Below, in pieces: positions 45,303 through 56,696 of a stretch of 64,000 nucleotides of DNA. The notes under the pieces are model-generated. The model was given only the letters and a program-made list of their open reading frames with translations. It was not told the origin of the DNA and searched no databases. The stretch's first letter is position 1. Each line of letters begins with the position of its first letter. Origin of the DNA: Hyposmocoma kahamanoa (lineage: Eukaryota; Arthropoda; Insecta; Lepidoptera; Cosmopterigidae); NCBI RefSeq assembly GCF_003589595.1, contig NW_020653397.1:523185-587184 (forward strand). The letters are read 5' to 3'. The position numbers and the translations under genes were made by a program.

Positions 45303-45590
45303 TAAGTGAGAGGAGGAACAAGTCTTGCGCCTGGTGGAAAGCGACACGCCTGTCCATAACAGTTGCAGTGCCATTTAGAGCTTTAAATCGCAAAGATCTG
45401 ATCCACTTCGCCTGTCACCCAGAAGCACAAGTTGACTAGTCCCATGTGCCCGTAATTTCACCAACTCCGTTACCCTTCAAAACCGGAACGCAGTAATGCT
45501 CACATTACTGCTTCGCGGTAGAAATAAATACGGTGGCAGTACTTCCCTGGGCGAACTCTTTCACAAGGAGATCTACTGCTATTAAAAATA
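45303..45590 (-). repeat. Interspersed repeat family B, near-complete
   Basis: On the plus strand a T-run (tail) and 'aacaagtcttgcgcctggtg' lead into the core. It ends 'aaggagatctactgctatta'. Confidence 0.8.
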
Positions 45591-45764
45591 GTTGGGATAA
45601 TTCACAAACCCTTTATCTACATATACCAACCCACATTGAAACAGTGTAGTGGATCATAATTATACTGAAACGGATGCGCATAATAAGTTGATATAGAATA
45701 ACAGGGAAATATAGAAATCCTAGTTAACCCGTTCACAGAAAGTAACGGCGTCTACCGTAAAAAA

Positions 45765-45875
45765 AATCAGAATATGGATCTCAAATAATCAACTAAAGGC
45801 TTTACAGAGCAATTTCAAAGTGCTTTCTGTGTAGTCGCCGCCTACCACTGCTTCTCCATAGAGAAGTATCAACAG
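45765..45875 (-). repeat. Repeat F, arm 2
   Basis: An inverted counterpart of 43475-43575, with 'atcagaatatgg' at its left and 'gtcgccgcctac' at its right. Confidence 0.6.
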
Positions 45876-45879
45876 CGTA

Positions 45880-46977
45880 CTGTCAATTGTAAGATTTACA
45901 TTGAATTTTTATATTGAATCAATATAAGCACTGCGGCAGGAAAAGTATAGTGACATTTTCATGTCAAGTAGTGTGCGTGAACGATTTAAAAAATTGTTTT
46001 CCTTTGCTTATTGCTGCGTATTTTGTATAGATAACATGTTATAATTTACATTGTTACATTCTGTTTATGTTAACTGGCTATGTCGTCATTTGTACACGTT
46101 ACAATGTTAAAGAAGTTGTTATCGTCAGTAGATAAGTAAAAAAAACTGTTATAAATAATAAGGATTTCTCAGTGTTTTGTTGAAAATAAACAGGGAGTAT
46201 AGACAGAAAATAACAGGACATATTTTACTTTTCACGCTTTAAAAGTACGTCAATTTAGCCTTGCGTAAAGTTTCTACTTTGTACCAAAAGGTTCAATAAG
46301 TGAAACAATATAATTCAATTAAAACAACGCTTAAAAATAATTACAAAAACAAAAAAGACAATTACAATTTAACATTGTAATAATTCATCGAAGTAAATAA
46401 ACCTACAGTTTCACAGAATAAAAAAAGTGCTTGTATGTGTTTTTTGACCATTTTTATTGCGATTCTTACGTTCTAAGATTACGTTTCGTTTTAGTTCCGT
46501 GACTTTTTTCGTAGACGGAGACGTGGCACTTAAATCGTTCAAAAGACGCTCATAATAGCCAAAGACCCTAGTCGTGTGTTTTTTAATTCTGGTTGGAGAT
46601 AAATACCGCGAAAACTTCAATATTTTGGTTCGTGATTTTTTTCTAGAGCGTAAACGGTCGAAATATTTATTTTTCACGCCATCGAAGTGAAATGTCAAGT
46701 GTTCACCACAAGACTACAAGCCAATATAAACCCTCGGAATAATAGACACCCTCTCTAAAACTCGGATAGTTAACCAGCACTCTCGGTTATATAGGTATAG
46801 GCTCAATTCAGTCCCTCGATGAAAAATATCACTTGTTCAGTTAATAATAAAGATAAATAAATTAATAACAATATATAAAGTTTTTGGTTCTGGTTCCACC
46901 AGGAATATGAGGAGAGATACCCGAGTACCGAGTACTAACTAACACTACCGTGTATAATGTTTTAACCAAAGTTTACA
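45880..46977. other. No gene recognised
   Basis: A 95-codon Lys/Arg-rich minus-strand frame (46411-46698) has no recognisable domain. AT-rich sequence often produces such basic frames by chance. Confidence 0.35.
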
Positions 46978-47660
46978 TTTTAGTAGCAGTAGAATTGCTT
47001 ATGAAAGAGTTCGTCCAGGGAAGTAATTGCCACCTTACCTCTTTCTGCCGCCTAGCAGTCAAAGTCAAAGTCAAAGATTATTTATTCCATAGGTAAAATA
47101 AATTTACACTTGAAAACGTCACATTTAAGCTACTGCTCGTTCACTACGCTGACCTCCCTGAGAAGAACGAGCAAGAAACTCTAGGGATTGCTCTTTTCAA
47201 ATAAACTTAAATGCTATGGAATACACTTTGAATCAAATTTGTGTGGATTCTGGAGCCATGTCGTCTTTCCATACATCTTTATCTAACACGTAGTCTTCAA
47301 TTTTGTAATATGATTTTTCGATCAAAATATTTTTAATGTAGTTTTTAAACTTAGGAAATGATAAACTTAATATATGCTCCGGAATCTTATTGTAAAAACG
47401 TATACAGTTCCCCATAAAAGAGTTGTTTACCTTGGTTAAACGAAATCGTAGTAATGAGCATTATTACGTTCCGGTTTTGAATAGTAAGGGTGCTGGTGTA
47501 ATAACAGGCACATGGGACTTGTCAACTTATATCTCAAAGTGACGAGGCCAGACGCAGTGCCCTTCACATCTTTATGACTTTAAACTTCAACTGTTATGGA
47601 CGGTGAGTCGGTTACCGCCAGGTGCAAGACTTGTTCGTCCCGTCAATTAGAATCGTGAAG
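46978..47660 (+). repeat. Interspersed repeat family B split by a LINE insertion
   Basis: The first part (46978-47058) stops inside 'ccgcctagcagt' and the second resumes at about 47451 with 'agtaatgagcattattacgt'. The intervening sequence is the LINE fragment at 47056-47451. Confidence 0.75.
47056..47451 (-). pseudogene. 5'-truncated LINE end nested in family B
   Basis: On the minus strand it encodes CIRFYNKIPEHILSLSFPKF and continues through YYKIEDYVLDKDVW to a stop at about 47233. This C-terminal sequence is typical of Jockey/Daphne-like insect LINE proteins. A (CTTTGA)n tail follows (plus strand 'gtcaaagtcaaagtcaaag', about 47058-47076). A related fragment is at 60245-60345. Confidence 0.75.
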
Positions 47661-47984
47661 AAAAAAACATTTAAAATGTACACGGTTTCCCACACTGTCG
47701 TAGTAAAAAATTGTTAAACAAAATGGAATCTCACAATTTGCACACAGTGATTTAGATTGCGGCAAATTCGAAGTGTTGCAACGCGTCACGCCTCGCTGGG
47801 GATTTTGCGGAGTGTGGACGTGGAGGAAATGCTAACATCTAAACAAGATTCATCTGATTTATTGTAAGCAGCGGTGGCTTTGGGGGATGTGACATTGTTT
47901 TAGACTGGGAACGGGTTTAAATCCTCGTCACAGCTAAAAATAGCGTTTAAATTATTAATACAAACAACGAACATAAATAAAAAT

Positions 47985-48012
47985 TCCTTCGATCTGATAG
48001 GACTCGAACCTT
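47985..48012 (-). repeat. SINE family D B-box fragment
   Basis: The plus-strand sequence 'cttcgatctgataggactcg' is the B-box side of family D in minus orientation. It is very short. Confidence 0.4.
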
Positions 48013-48099
48013 TTTTTTTATATAATATTACGGGACGATTACTTCTGTCTAGGTCGATCACTGCTTGTCGGTAGAAATAGGTAGTAAGGTCCGTTCGCG

Positions 48100-48303
48100 C
48101 AATGTGCCCACGGACGAGAGCTGCTGGACAAGGCAAATACTTAAGTGGAGACCAAGAGTGGACATCATAGGGCGCGGTAGAACATCGTCGCGCTGAATGG
48201 ACGCAATCCGAATGAGTCGGGCACAAGATCGCCAAAAGTGGAAGAAGAGGGAAGAGGCCTACATCCAAGATTGAATAAGAAAACGTCCGCCATGATGATG
48301 AAT
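48100..48303 (+). pseudogene. RTE-type LINE C-terminal relic
   Basis: The plus-strand reading RMSRAQDRQKWKKREEAYIQ matches the A-x-D-R-x-x-W-x-x-x-E-E-A end of RTE-like polyproteins. Stops interrupt the preceding RWRPRVDII region. It ends in an ATG-repeat tail (about 48291-48302), as RTE elements often do. Confidence 0.65.
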
Positions 48304-51300
48304 ATACCATTTTATTAATAATTTATAACAAATTTCGCTTTCGGAAGTATTGCTTACCCTGCAATGGTACTTACGGGCTGATCAAGCACCATTGGGATGA
48401 ATGGAAATGAAGATGTAAACGAAGACGATAAATAAAACGGCTGTCGAAACAGAAGCAGTAAGCTATGATTTTAGCAAATAGTAACTATATGGCAGCCACT
48501 TAGAAACGGTCACCATTATTGGGTGTAGAAATGAGGATACTCTAAAATAACGTTTTTGTGTTCAAAACCTGAAAGTAATATTCAAATACCAATTAAATTC
48601 CAATCGGAAATTCCCTCAAAAACTTAAATGCCCGCTTGTTTCCAACTTTTTCAATTTATTGACACGGTTTTTGTTCGAAACTCTTCAATATTATTTTCAC
48701 CACTCGACTAGTTTATTTTGTTCCGCAAGTTATGGATCAATAGTTGCTTGTCTGCGTCATAAAAAGATACAAGATTAGTTTTTATACCAAGTGCCTTCAG
48801 ATAGATGTTTAAATATATTTTTGTAACTTTTAGACATAGATCGCGGTAACAGTTTTAGGCTTTCCTTCTTGATATTACTCATTTATTTTTCTCTTCCAAT
48901 ACCTATTAAGAGAAAAAGGACTGAAAAAAACTATTAAATCTGTATTTCATGCTAAAAATAAAGAATCGATTTGAAAAAATAAAAAACCGAAAAATGTTTT
49001 TCGGTTTGTCAGTGTACAAACAACAGATAAAGTATATTTTGTCTTGAATACCTCTTTTATTTAACACAGTAATATCCACATAATTATATTTAAAGACTAG
49101 CCTTACTGGAGAATTTACGAGTAAAACGATAGAATAGATACAAATTCCCATAAGCAGACAAACCCCTTGATTACAAAATACGACTATTCATCGCCCACTT
49201 GGTCCTATTTATAGTAGGTACTGAAAAGGCATTTACGGATCCTAGACTAGGATGGAAAGAAAGGTGAAGTGTTAAGAAGTTAAACTGTTGGACAGTAGTT
49301 TAACATTTTATCGCATAACATATTCAGTACGTTTCACTGAATGTTGAAATGTTTTTTACAATCTATTTAAAAGACCAAACGTTTTGAAGTCGCTACTGCT
49401 TTACAAAGGTTTAGATTTATTATGTAGGAGCACCGATTTGAGCGATGTTTCCCGTTAATATTTAACACGTTAAACCGATAAACTTTTGACAACACGAACT
49501 TTGTGATATAGAATTTCTTTTTTATCGCAATGCGCAAACACGCGGCGTTAACCTGTCATACTACCGGTAGTTTAACACACATTTTGCGTATACTTGCAAA
49601 GTTTTCAAAGTTATCCCGAAGTTCCTTTGTTAGATAAAGTTGCAAATGTCACGAATAGGATGAGCATTGAGATTGGCCTCAATACGTTAAACATTAACGG
49701 GTAACCTACGATTTATGTACACAATTAGAACTTGTAGTCCTCAATTATGGTCTATACCTTTGGGAAATACCCTGCGAGTGTCATTAGCAAGCGTAATGTA
49801 ATAACCTGCCACATATTATGTTGCCACATGCGTGGTCTAGAAAATTAATGAATTCGTTCCTGCCTGCTAGGATCACTGGCCTGATTACTCTGTTGGAGAA
49901 CTTATATGTGCCTGAAGTTTTGATATCGTGGCTGAATTATTAATTGAAGTTATTTCTTGCCCTTGGGACTTAAAGTTGCCCAAGGCAAAAGCTTATTTCT
50001 ATCTTCGGAATCGATTTATTAAGAGGTCCCAAACTTTTATGAAGTCGATGATGCATGAAAAACGGTTTCGTTTAGTAGGTAGAGAGATAAATCTTTCAAG
50101 AATTTGTAGGTTACTTTGTTAAATGTGTGAAAAATGTTTTACGACGTTCCTAACTCAAGTTACAAGCTCGTAGTAAATACTGTATATATGTAAAAATACA
50201 AATATTTGACATTTATTTCTATTAAACTTTGTCTATTTACCAAGGTGAAGTGGGATTGGGAAGGTCACAAGTCTATCGCATGCCGAGAGAGTGGTGGACC
50301 AGGACGACCCCGTTGGCGATGGCGGGGTGACTTGACCAAAACCGAGACACAACGTATATTTTTAGTTTATAATAATTTGATAATGAACTAGTAGGAAATG
50401 CAAGAGGCCAAGACAAGCGGGGTACATTTGTGTCTTCTGTATTTGATAACGCAGATTAGTCATATTCGTAATTCCGATGAAATATTCTCAGAAACGTATC
50501 ATGCTCTATTTGAGTTGTTATCGATTTTAACATAAATCTGATATCACCTGGGTTGTCTGCTATACGTTTGGCGTTAGTTTCCAAGGAGAACGAACTCATA
50601 AAAAATTATATAACCAACCGACCGACATAATCGACCTTTTTACGTAATATGCAAATGGACCAATTTGGGTAAATAATTTAAACTTTTAGAAGAAAATTAT
50701 GTTGGTCCCCAGCATAAGGATGGCAATTCCATTTAAGCGAGTCTGTTATTAGAACATACCATCGCCTTTGTTAGTTTTTATTAACTAGCTAAGGTACACG
50801 CGAGTTATTACAGAAATAGGAAATCCTATACCTATGGAGGCAAGTTGCAGCCAATATGACGCCCACGCCGACACATTTAGATCTTTTGAAACTTTTCCAA
50901 TTTCCGAAATTGCAATGCTACACCATCGTTATACACTCAGCCTGGGTAACTTGAATAACGTATAGTTATTTTAGCAAGTCGGACATTACCTCATAGACCG
51001 AACTTAGAGAAAATTCTAATGTAACTCCAAATTGACCTACATTAATCAAACCACGCGTTTACATTAGCCGATGAAGCAATTTCGCACATGATTTGATGAT
51101 CTTACAATGTGATGTTTTGTCTATTTATGCATTTATGAACTTTGTATGTCAATATCCGATAGAACCTCGTGTTGCTCGATAACGTATTCGTTATCGGTAA
51201 TGCGAACATTACGACTCGACTCGACTGACTTACGAATGACTCACCCGGACTCGAGAAATGTATCGAGTAATCCACAAACGTGAAACACAGAGGTACTAGT
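48304..51300. other. Mostly unremarkable AT-rich spacer
   Basis: It holds a small LINE relic (50240-50345), a run of ACTCG words (51212-51260) and a hairpin, CGATAACG-TATT-CGTTATCG, near 51177-51196. No gene seen. Confidence 0.4.
50240..50345 (+). pseudogene. LINE ORF2 fragment
   Basis: It reads VKWDWEGHKSIACRE, then GPGRPRWRWRGDL. This is the K-W-x-W-x-G-H...G-R-P-x-x-R-W-x-D-D-L block that precedes the end of RTE/CR1-like polyproteins. It is an isolated fragment of about 35 codons. Confidence 0.6.
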
Positions 51301-51556
51301 ACAACGATTTCAATGATTTTATTCAGACAAAATATGTACAGCGCCCCTGGAGGAGTCGAAAGTTTATAAAAATAGGTATAAAGCTTAAAAAACACGATGA
51401 AGCGGAGGTTACGTACGGGAATGTCGTCGTAGAGGTGCAAATGAGGTCTCACAGTCACTCGGAGAGTTCGCTCGGCGCTTAAATGCAACGGGCCGGGTTC
51501 GCGGCGCACCGCACTGAGAGTCACACGCTGGCCGCGCGGCCGGCCTTCGCCGCTAG
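51300..51556 (-). other. MFSD14 3' UTR and polyadenylation signal
   Basis: A minus-strand AATAAA lies at 51323-51318, about 235 bases past the stop codon. The sequence between is moderately GC-rich, like the gene. The plus-strand counterpart is TTTATT. Confidence 0.6.
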
Positions 51557-53011
51557 CTAGAGGGCCGCGGACTCGGGCGCCATGAGCGGCGACAGCGGGC
51601 CCGCCACGCGCCGCCCACGCTCCATCTCGAAGCGTAGGTCAGGCGGCGACCGCCGGGCTCCCACGCTGTTCTGGTTGTCGTCCGGCAGGAACCAGGCCAC
51701 CAGCAGCGCACAGATCACGAGCAGCGCGCCGAGCACAAACGGCGGGCCGGGGACCATCCGCACATACTTTTCATCCTCAGGCCGGCCCGGCACGCCGTTC
51801 ACGTGCTCCTCGTTCAGGTCCACGTGGAAAAGGTAGAAGATCACTCCGAACATGGCCGGGCCCAATCCATTACACAGCCCTCGCACTCCCGTCACCATGC
51901 CCTGCACGACGCCTTGCCGATCGGCGCGACTGTTAACCGAAACGTACGCGCTGATCGCAGGGTACGTGAGCGAGCCGAGGGCAGCGAGGACGCCCGCCGC
52001 CCACATCATCCACGTGCGGCTGCCGAAGCCGTACCACATCAGCTGCAGCATCTCAAACAGCAGTCCCAACATGATGGTGTGTTTGGCTCCGAGTGAGCGC
52101 ATCAAAAATCCAAGCACCACCTGTACACCGATACTCAGCACCCCCACTATTGCAATAAATATTGCCACTTGGACCACTCCAAAGCCCATCACAAGTTTTA
52201 GATACACAAATATGCATGAATACTGTCCGGCTTCTGGCAAGTATGAGAGAAACACAGCCACACACAACATTAACACTGTACGCTCTGCTCCCACTTTCCT
52301 GAGAGCTGCAAAGGGATCCGCCTGTTCCCAGCTGATAGCAGGACCCCAGCCGCTGGGCCTGACCTTCTCTGGCAAACTTTCAGGAACTGCAACCATGATG
52401 AAGAACACATCCAAGACGGCAACTGCGGTCGCAGCGGCCACCACTAATGCCTCGCCGTATAAGTCCATGAGATAGGCCCCGAGTGCGGGTGAGATTACCA
52501 TGCTGGCGGCGAAGGTGGCGGAGACGAGGCCGTACGCGCGTGAGCGCTCCTCTTCCGTCGTGACGTCGGCAACATATGCGAACACGATCGAGAACGTGAC
52601 CGCGAACACACCGCTGATGCTTATCATCGCGAAGAACCACCATGTGTTGATTGTCATGAGCGGGATAGGCGCGCATGTGAAGAACACGGTCACGAGCAGG
52701 AAAAACTTACGACCCCACACGTCCGACAACGCACCGATCAGGGGAGCGGACAGGAATGACAGAATGCCCTTGATGCCCATTATCAGTCCGTTCATCAGGA
52801 ACGTATGATCCGGGAAGGTGGCGTTCAGTACTGAAATGATGGGCATCGTGAGCAGCCCCCACGCGAAGAACTCGAGGAAGATGACCACTAGCGCGTGGAA
52901 CACAGAAGGCTCGCCGATCCCCGACATCGTCATAATCCCGTCTTTCATCACAGTCTTTCTGTTCCGTATCACCATTTCTACTTCACTTTTTGTGGTCTTC
53001 GTGGGCGTCAT
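51557..53011 (-). CDS. Major facilitator transporter, MFSD14/HIAT1 type
   Basis: A 484-residue, single-exon membrane protein with about twelve hydrophobic segments between residues 36 and 443. The motif A loop after the second segment reads GALSDVWGRK (93-102), as in major facilitators. The order VFHALVVIFLEFFAWGLLT (37-55), then YVADVTTEEERSRAYG, then FLSYLPEAGQYS is characteristic of hippocampus-abundant-transcript proteins (MFSD14A/B), which sit in Golgi and endosomal membranes. The substrate is not established. The N-terminus has a 35-residue basic leader and the C-terminal 40 residues are polar. Its GC content is well above the flanks, and it lacks introns while the neighbouring AP-2 sigma and PLBD genes are split. 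A shared regulatory region with the divergent AP-2 sigma gene is possible. Confidence 0.9.
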   Translation of the reverse strand: MTPTKTTKSEVEMVIRNRKTVMKDGIMTMSGIGEPSVFHALVVIFLEFFAWGLLTMPIISVLNATFPDHTFLMNGLIMGIKGILSFLSAPLIGALSDVWGRKFFLLVTVFFTCAPIPLMTINTWWFFAMISISGVFAVTFSIVFAYVADVTTEEERSRAYGLVSATFAASMVISPALGAYLMDLYGEALVVAAATAVAVLDVFFIMVAVPESLPEKVRPSGWGPAISWEQADPFAALRKVGAERTVLMLCVAVFLSYLPEAGQYSCIFVYLKLVMGFGVVQVAIFIAIVGVLSIGVQVVLGFLMRSLGAKHTIMLGLLFEMLQLMWYGFGSRTWMMWAAGVLAALGSLTYPAISAYVSVNSRADRQGVVQGMVTGVRGLCNGLGPAMFGVIFYLFHVDLNEEHVNGVPGRPEDEKYVRMVPGPPFVLGALLVICALLVAWFLPDDNQNSVGARRSPPDLRFEMERGRRVAGPLSPLMAPESAAL

Positions 53012-53766
53012 TTAAAAAATGATTCGGTTATTTGCCTAGAACTACTTATATTAGACACATTTTGGAAACCTAAGTACTACATTGATGAAGAATTATGAAA
53101 ACGAGCAAGTAGCAGCAACGTCAAAATTCCACTGAAATTGAAAAACAACTCGATATTTCAGTTGCTGTAATAACGGCATGACATTCTACCATCAATAGCA
53201 GAGTTCAAGGTCAATTTTTATGTAAGAATTTAATCACTCATAAAATATTATTATTTATTTTGAAAATGCTCGTAATGAATAAATACACTGTAAATAACAC
53301 CACTGATTGACGTAACGTATAAACATGAGAAAGTAAAACAAAGAATAAACAAATGGCTTAAAACTTCCAAATATTTTATAGTTCCGTAAATTAGCAACAT
53401 CGGTTGCAGTGTAACACAGACAATATTGCTGATTTTTAATTTGTCTACACAAATCAAATGCCAAAAGTTGCCTTGTTGAGTCATAATTTATTAGCTCAGC
53501 AAACAAACTCCTTCGTATAAAAATCAGTTTAATAAAAAAGGTTTTTAAAAACAAGACAATGAAACTTAAGTAAGTAATAATTACTTTCTTTCTATTAGAA
53601 ACATTTTAAAAAGAAATCAATAATATGTGACCACAGACAAAGACATAATTACTCTGAATTTGTTGTCATCAGCTGTCACTGTCAAAGAAGAGGAATTTGG
53701 TAGGCGTCGACTGGATTCTTTTGAGTCGGAAATTACAATTTTAGTATAAAATTATATCAGAACATC
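53012..53766. promoter_or_regulatory. Divergent promoter region of MFSD14 and AP-2 sigma
   Basis: The start codons of the two genes are 755 bases apart and point away from each other. The sequence is AT-rich with no repeat copy. 5' UTRs of both genes must lie here. Confidence 0.6.
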
Positions 53767-53769
53767 ATG
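53767..53769 (+). CDS. AP-2sigma: AP-2 sigma exon 1 (coding part is the ATG only)
   Basis: The start codon is immediately followed by the donor GTGAGT, so coding exon 1 supplies only methionine. The next exon begins ATT CGA TTT (Ile-Arg-Phe), as AP-2 sigma requires. Confidence 0.9.
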
Positions 53770-55039
53770 GTGAGTGACTCTTCGTGCATTGATCATTAGA
53801 TTATATATTATACTCGAGTATTCTTACAAATTTACTTGGTTCTTACTTGTAGATTCGATTTATTTTGATCCAAAACCGAGCGGGAAAGACTCGTCTCGCG
53901 AAGTGGTACATGAACTTTGATGATGATGAGAAACAGAAGCTTATTGAGGAGGTCCATGCAGTTGTTACAGTTCGGGACGCTAAGCATACAAATTTTGTTG
54001 AGGTAAATTAGGAAATTCATCTAAAACTCGTGTGTTCTTTTAAGTTTTATTCCACATCTACTCCTCTTATATTTACGCATCTCTTGCAATGTATGCGTGT
54101 TTTACAGTTCAGGAACTTCAAAATCGTGTACCGGCGGTATGCTGGGCTGTACTTCTGCATATGCGTGGACGTGAATGATAATAACCTGTGTTACCTAGAG
54201 GCCATCCACAACTTTGTTGAAGTGCTCAATGAGTACTTCCATAATGTATGTGAATTGGATCTTGTTTTCAATTTTTACAAGGTAAGAAATATTCCAATTG
54301 TGTACATTATTCATATGTACAAATATTCTAATGTAGTACATTGTAAAGGCACTACCATCATTACTATATATTGGAAGAGACAACACAGTAGATTATTCTT
54401 ATTTATTATTATGAGTGGTGATGTCTTAGAAGGAAATTTATTACATATTTCCTTCCTTTTCTAAGATTTACTATCAAATCCAGTTTATTTCACGCCTGTA
54501 CTGAAAATAATTGTAAATACTATAGAAAAAAAAAAAGTTTTACTACTGGATAATTTTCAACTAGTTCTTTCTACCTAATTTTGATTTTGATTGCAAATTT
54601 TGTGATTTAAATGTTACATAATTCTGAAGTATTACTTAATATTCAAGAGTAATGTCGTGAAATATTTAATATTTCATGATAAATAGGTAATGAAAATTGC
54701 CTTCTGAAAATTACCCTACTATGCTATTACTATTATTTTATATTACTTAATAAGTTTATAATCTCTAATATTGTAACTAAAGGACTTGAATCCCAAGTCA
54801 TGAACTAAATTTAAAAAAAGGCATTCCTCATTTAGGCCATTGAAATGTAATTTGTTGAGAGTCTGGACATTCTAAGTATCATTTAAGTTAGAGATACTTT
54901 TCTTGAAATATGTTATTGTCAATTGTTTTTATTTCAGGTATACACAGTAGTGGATGAAATGTTCCTAGCAGGAGAGATCCGGGAGACATCGCAGACCAAA
55001 GTCCTGAAACAGCTTCTGATGCTGAACTCTCTAGAATAA
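53767..55039 (+). CDS. AP-2sigma: AP-2 complex subunit sigma (clathrin adaptor small chain)
   Basis: Four exons (53767-53769, 53853-54002, 54108-54281, 54938-55039) join in frame to give 142 residues, exactly the usual length for AP-2 sigma. It begins [20 protein letters not shown], followed by [18 protein letters not shown]. The longin-like core [18 protein letters not shown] and [19 protein letters not shown] are the family signature, and it ends LLMLNSLE. The subunit forms part of the AP-2 heterotetramer at the plasma membrane and binds dileucine cargo signals during clathrin-mediated endocytosis. All donors are GT and all acceptors AG. The close paralogue AP-1 sigma is excluded by length and sequence. 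Confidence 0.97.
53853..54002 (+). CDS. AP-2sigma: AP-2 sigma exon 2
   Basis: Fifty codons from IRFILIQ to KHTNFVE, between acceptor CTTGTAG and donor GAG|GTAAAT. Confidence 0.95.
54108..54281 (+). CDS. AP-2sigma: AP-2 sigma exon 3
   Basis: Fifty-eight codons from FRNFKIV to FNFYK, between acceptor TTTACAG and donor AAG|GTAAGA. Confidence 0.95.
54938..55039 (+). CDS. AP-2sigma: AP-2 sigma exon 4
   Basis: Thirty-three codons from [10 protein letters not shown] to NSLE and TAA. AATAAA signals follow at 55274 and 55278. Confidence 0.95.
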   Translation, partial: VYTVVDEMFLAGEIRETSQTKVLKQLLMLNSLE

Positions 55040-55283
55040 AATGCAAATAGCTTGTTGATCAGTAGAGAAGTGATAATTGGGAGCCTGAATGGGCTTGAAA
55101 ATGTAATACAATAAATAAGTTGTCACACACTTATATATAGTTAAATCAGATATGAAGTTAATTTCTTTTTGATGATACGATTGAAGGGTTTAGTTATAGT
55201 TAATTGAAATGTTTAATATATCTTTTAAAAGCTGTAAAAGATTAGAACTAAATTAATATATAGTAGTATAGAAAATAAATAAA
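55040..55283 (+). other. AP-2 sigma 3' UTR with polyadenylation signals
   Basis: Overlapping AATAAA words occur at 55274-55279 and 55278-55283, about 235 bases after the stop. It is AT-rich and non-coding. Confidence 0.6.
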
Positions 55284-56696
55284 GTGTATACTTCAGAAAA
55301 CCCTGTGACAAGTTTAAAGCCCTGGAAATTTCTTTAAATCAATGAAACTATATAAAAAATTATGTTAAACATTTGATAATGACCTGAAAATATATGATAC
55401 ATCCCTGGGTTACATCAACTGTACACTTTGTCTTTGTATATATTTATGACAAGACACAGACATCAACTACACTGTCTTTAATTATGTTAAAAATTACTTT
55501 GAAGAATGTGTGTATAGAGAATTAGTACTTTTGTCAATCAACTTGTTTATTGTGTAAAGAATACTCATTCCATTAAAGCTATGTATTTAATAATAAGCAA
55601 GGTTTTAATAACTGGGCTTTGTAACAATTGTAACTTACCTGTAACGTAATCTTATATGTTTGATTGTTGAGCAGAATTACTGTGAAAGCCCACTAGGCGA
55701 AACAGTGTTGTCAAAATTGCTTTGATATGCAATACTTCATTGTGGAGAGCTGCTGCAATGCATTTTTCGCTAAGTAGAGTTCTACTTAAAGTTGCAAATC
55801 AGTCCCCTGTATTATTTATTTCTCTTGTTATTTAATAAAACAAAAGCATTAAGTAAGACACATAGTTTTGTAAAAAGTGATTTATTTATGAAATATATTA
55901 TTATAAAAACGATTGCAATATAACCCTTAATAGTTGGATTGCATTTCATTCATTATCATGTTACACAACCACAAAATTATTTATACATTTTGAGTATTTA
56001 ATGACGAGATTCTACATAAAATTTACAACATACAGTTGTAAAACAAAAACTAAAATTCTTCTGTGATATGTACTTTCAAAACGGCGTAACATTTAGTGAA
56101 TATTCAGCAAAAGCAAAGGTTCTTTTCCCCATGTTTCACCAACCACACATACACTTTAGTTATTGATTAAACATTTCAAAGATAATTAGCACAAAACTTC
56201 GTTCAATTAATTAGCTCAATTGTAAAATGTAATAGTTCACTGCTACTGGATCCAAAAGTGGTGGCAATTGATAATAATGTGCCCCAACAAATATCTCGGT
56301 AAATTTAATCGGGTTAACCAACCAATTACCAGCTAAATTGCGTAATGTACTATACCGTTGGAAGTTGATTCGAATGCGACATAATTTCAAATATAAATTG
56401 TACAACTAAATGCAAACAGAACACCGGCAGTGTTTCACACTGACAACTATCACTAGAAAGACTTCTTAATAATATGATTGTTCGATTATATAAGCGTTAG
56501 GCCCAAATCAGACCACATTTAATTTTCTTTTTGGTACATTTGTTGTGATACTTTTTTATCGCGGTCCATTTTTCCAGTGTTACAGTGTAGGACTGCTGAT
56601 ATTTGAAGCACGTTAATAATATCTGCGGTCTGTGTTGAACCTAAACGTATTACGCATCAAACGTTGAGTAGCTCTTATGATTTACGAAGGAGACGC
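55284..56696. other. Convergent intergenic region and PLBD 3' UTR
   Basis: AP-2 sigma (plus) and PLBD (minus) converge here. A minus-strand AATAAA at 55886-55881 would give the PLBD transcript a 3' UTR of roughly 800 bases. No gene seen. Confidence 0.5.

Noticed and set aside
46411..46698. 95-codon basic minus-strand frame
   Set aside because: No domain, no splice support and no GC rise. A Lys/Arg-rich composition is expected by chance in AT-rich DNA.
51852..52475. 207-codon plus-strand frame
   Set aside because: Shadow of the MFSD14 gene on the opposite strand.
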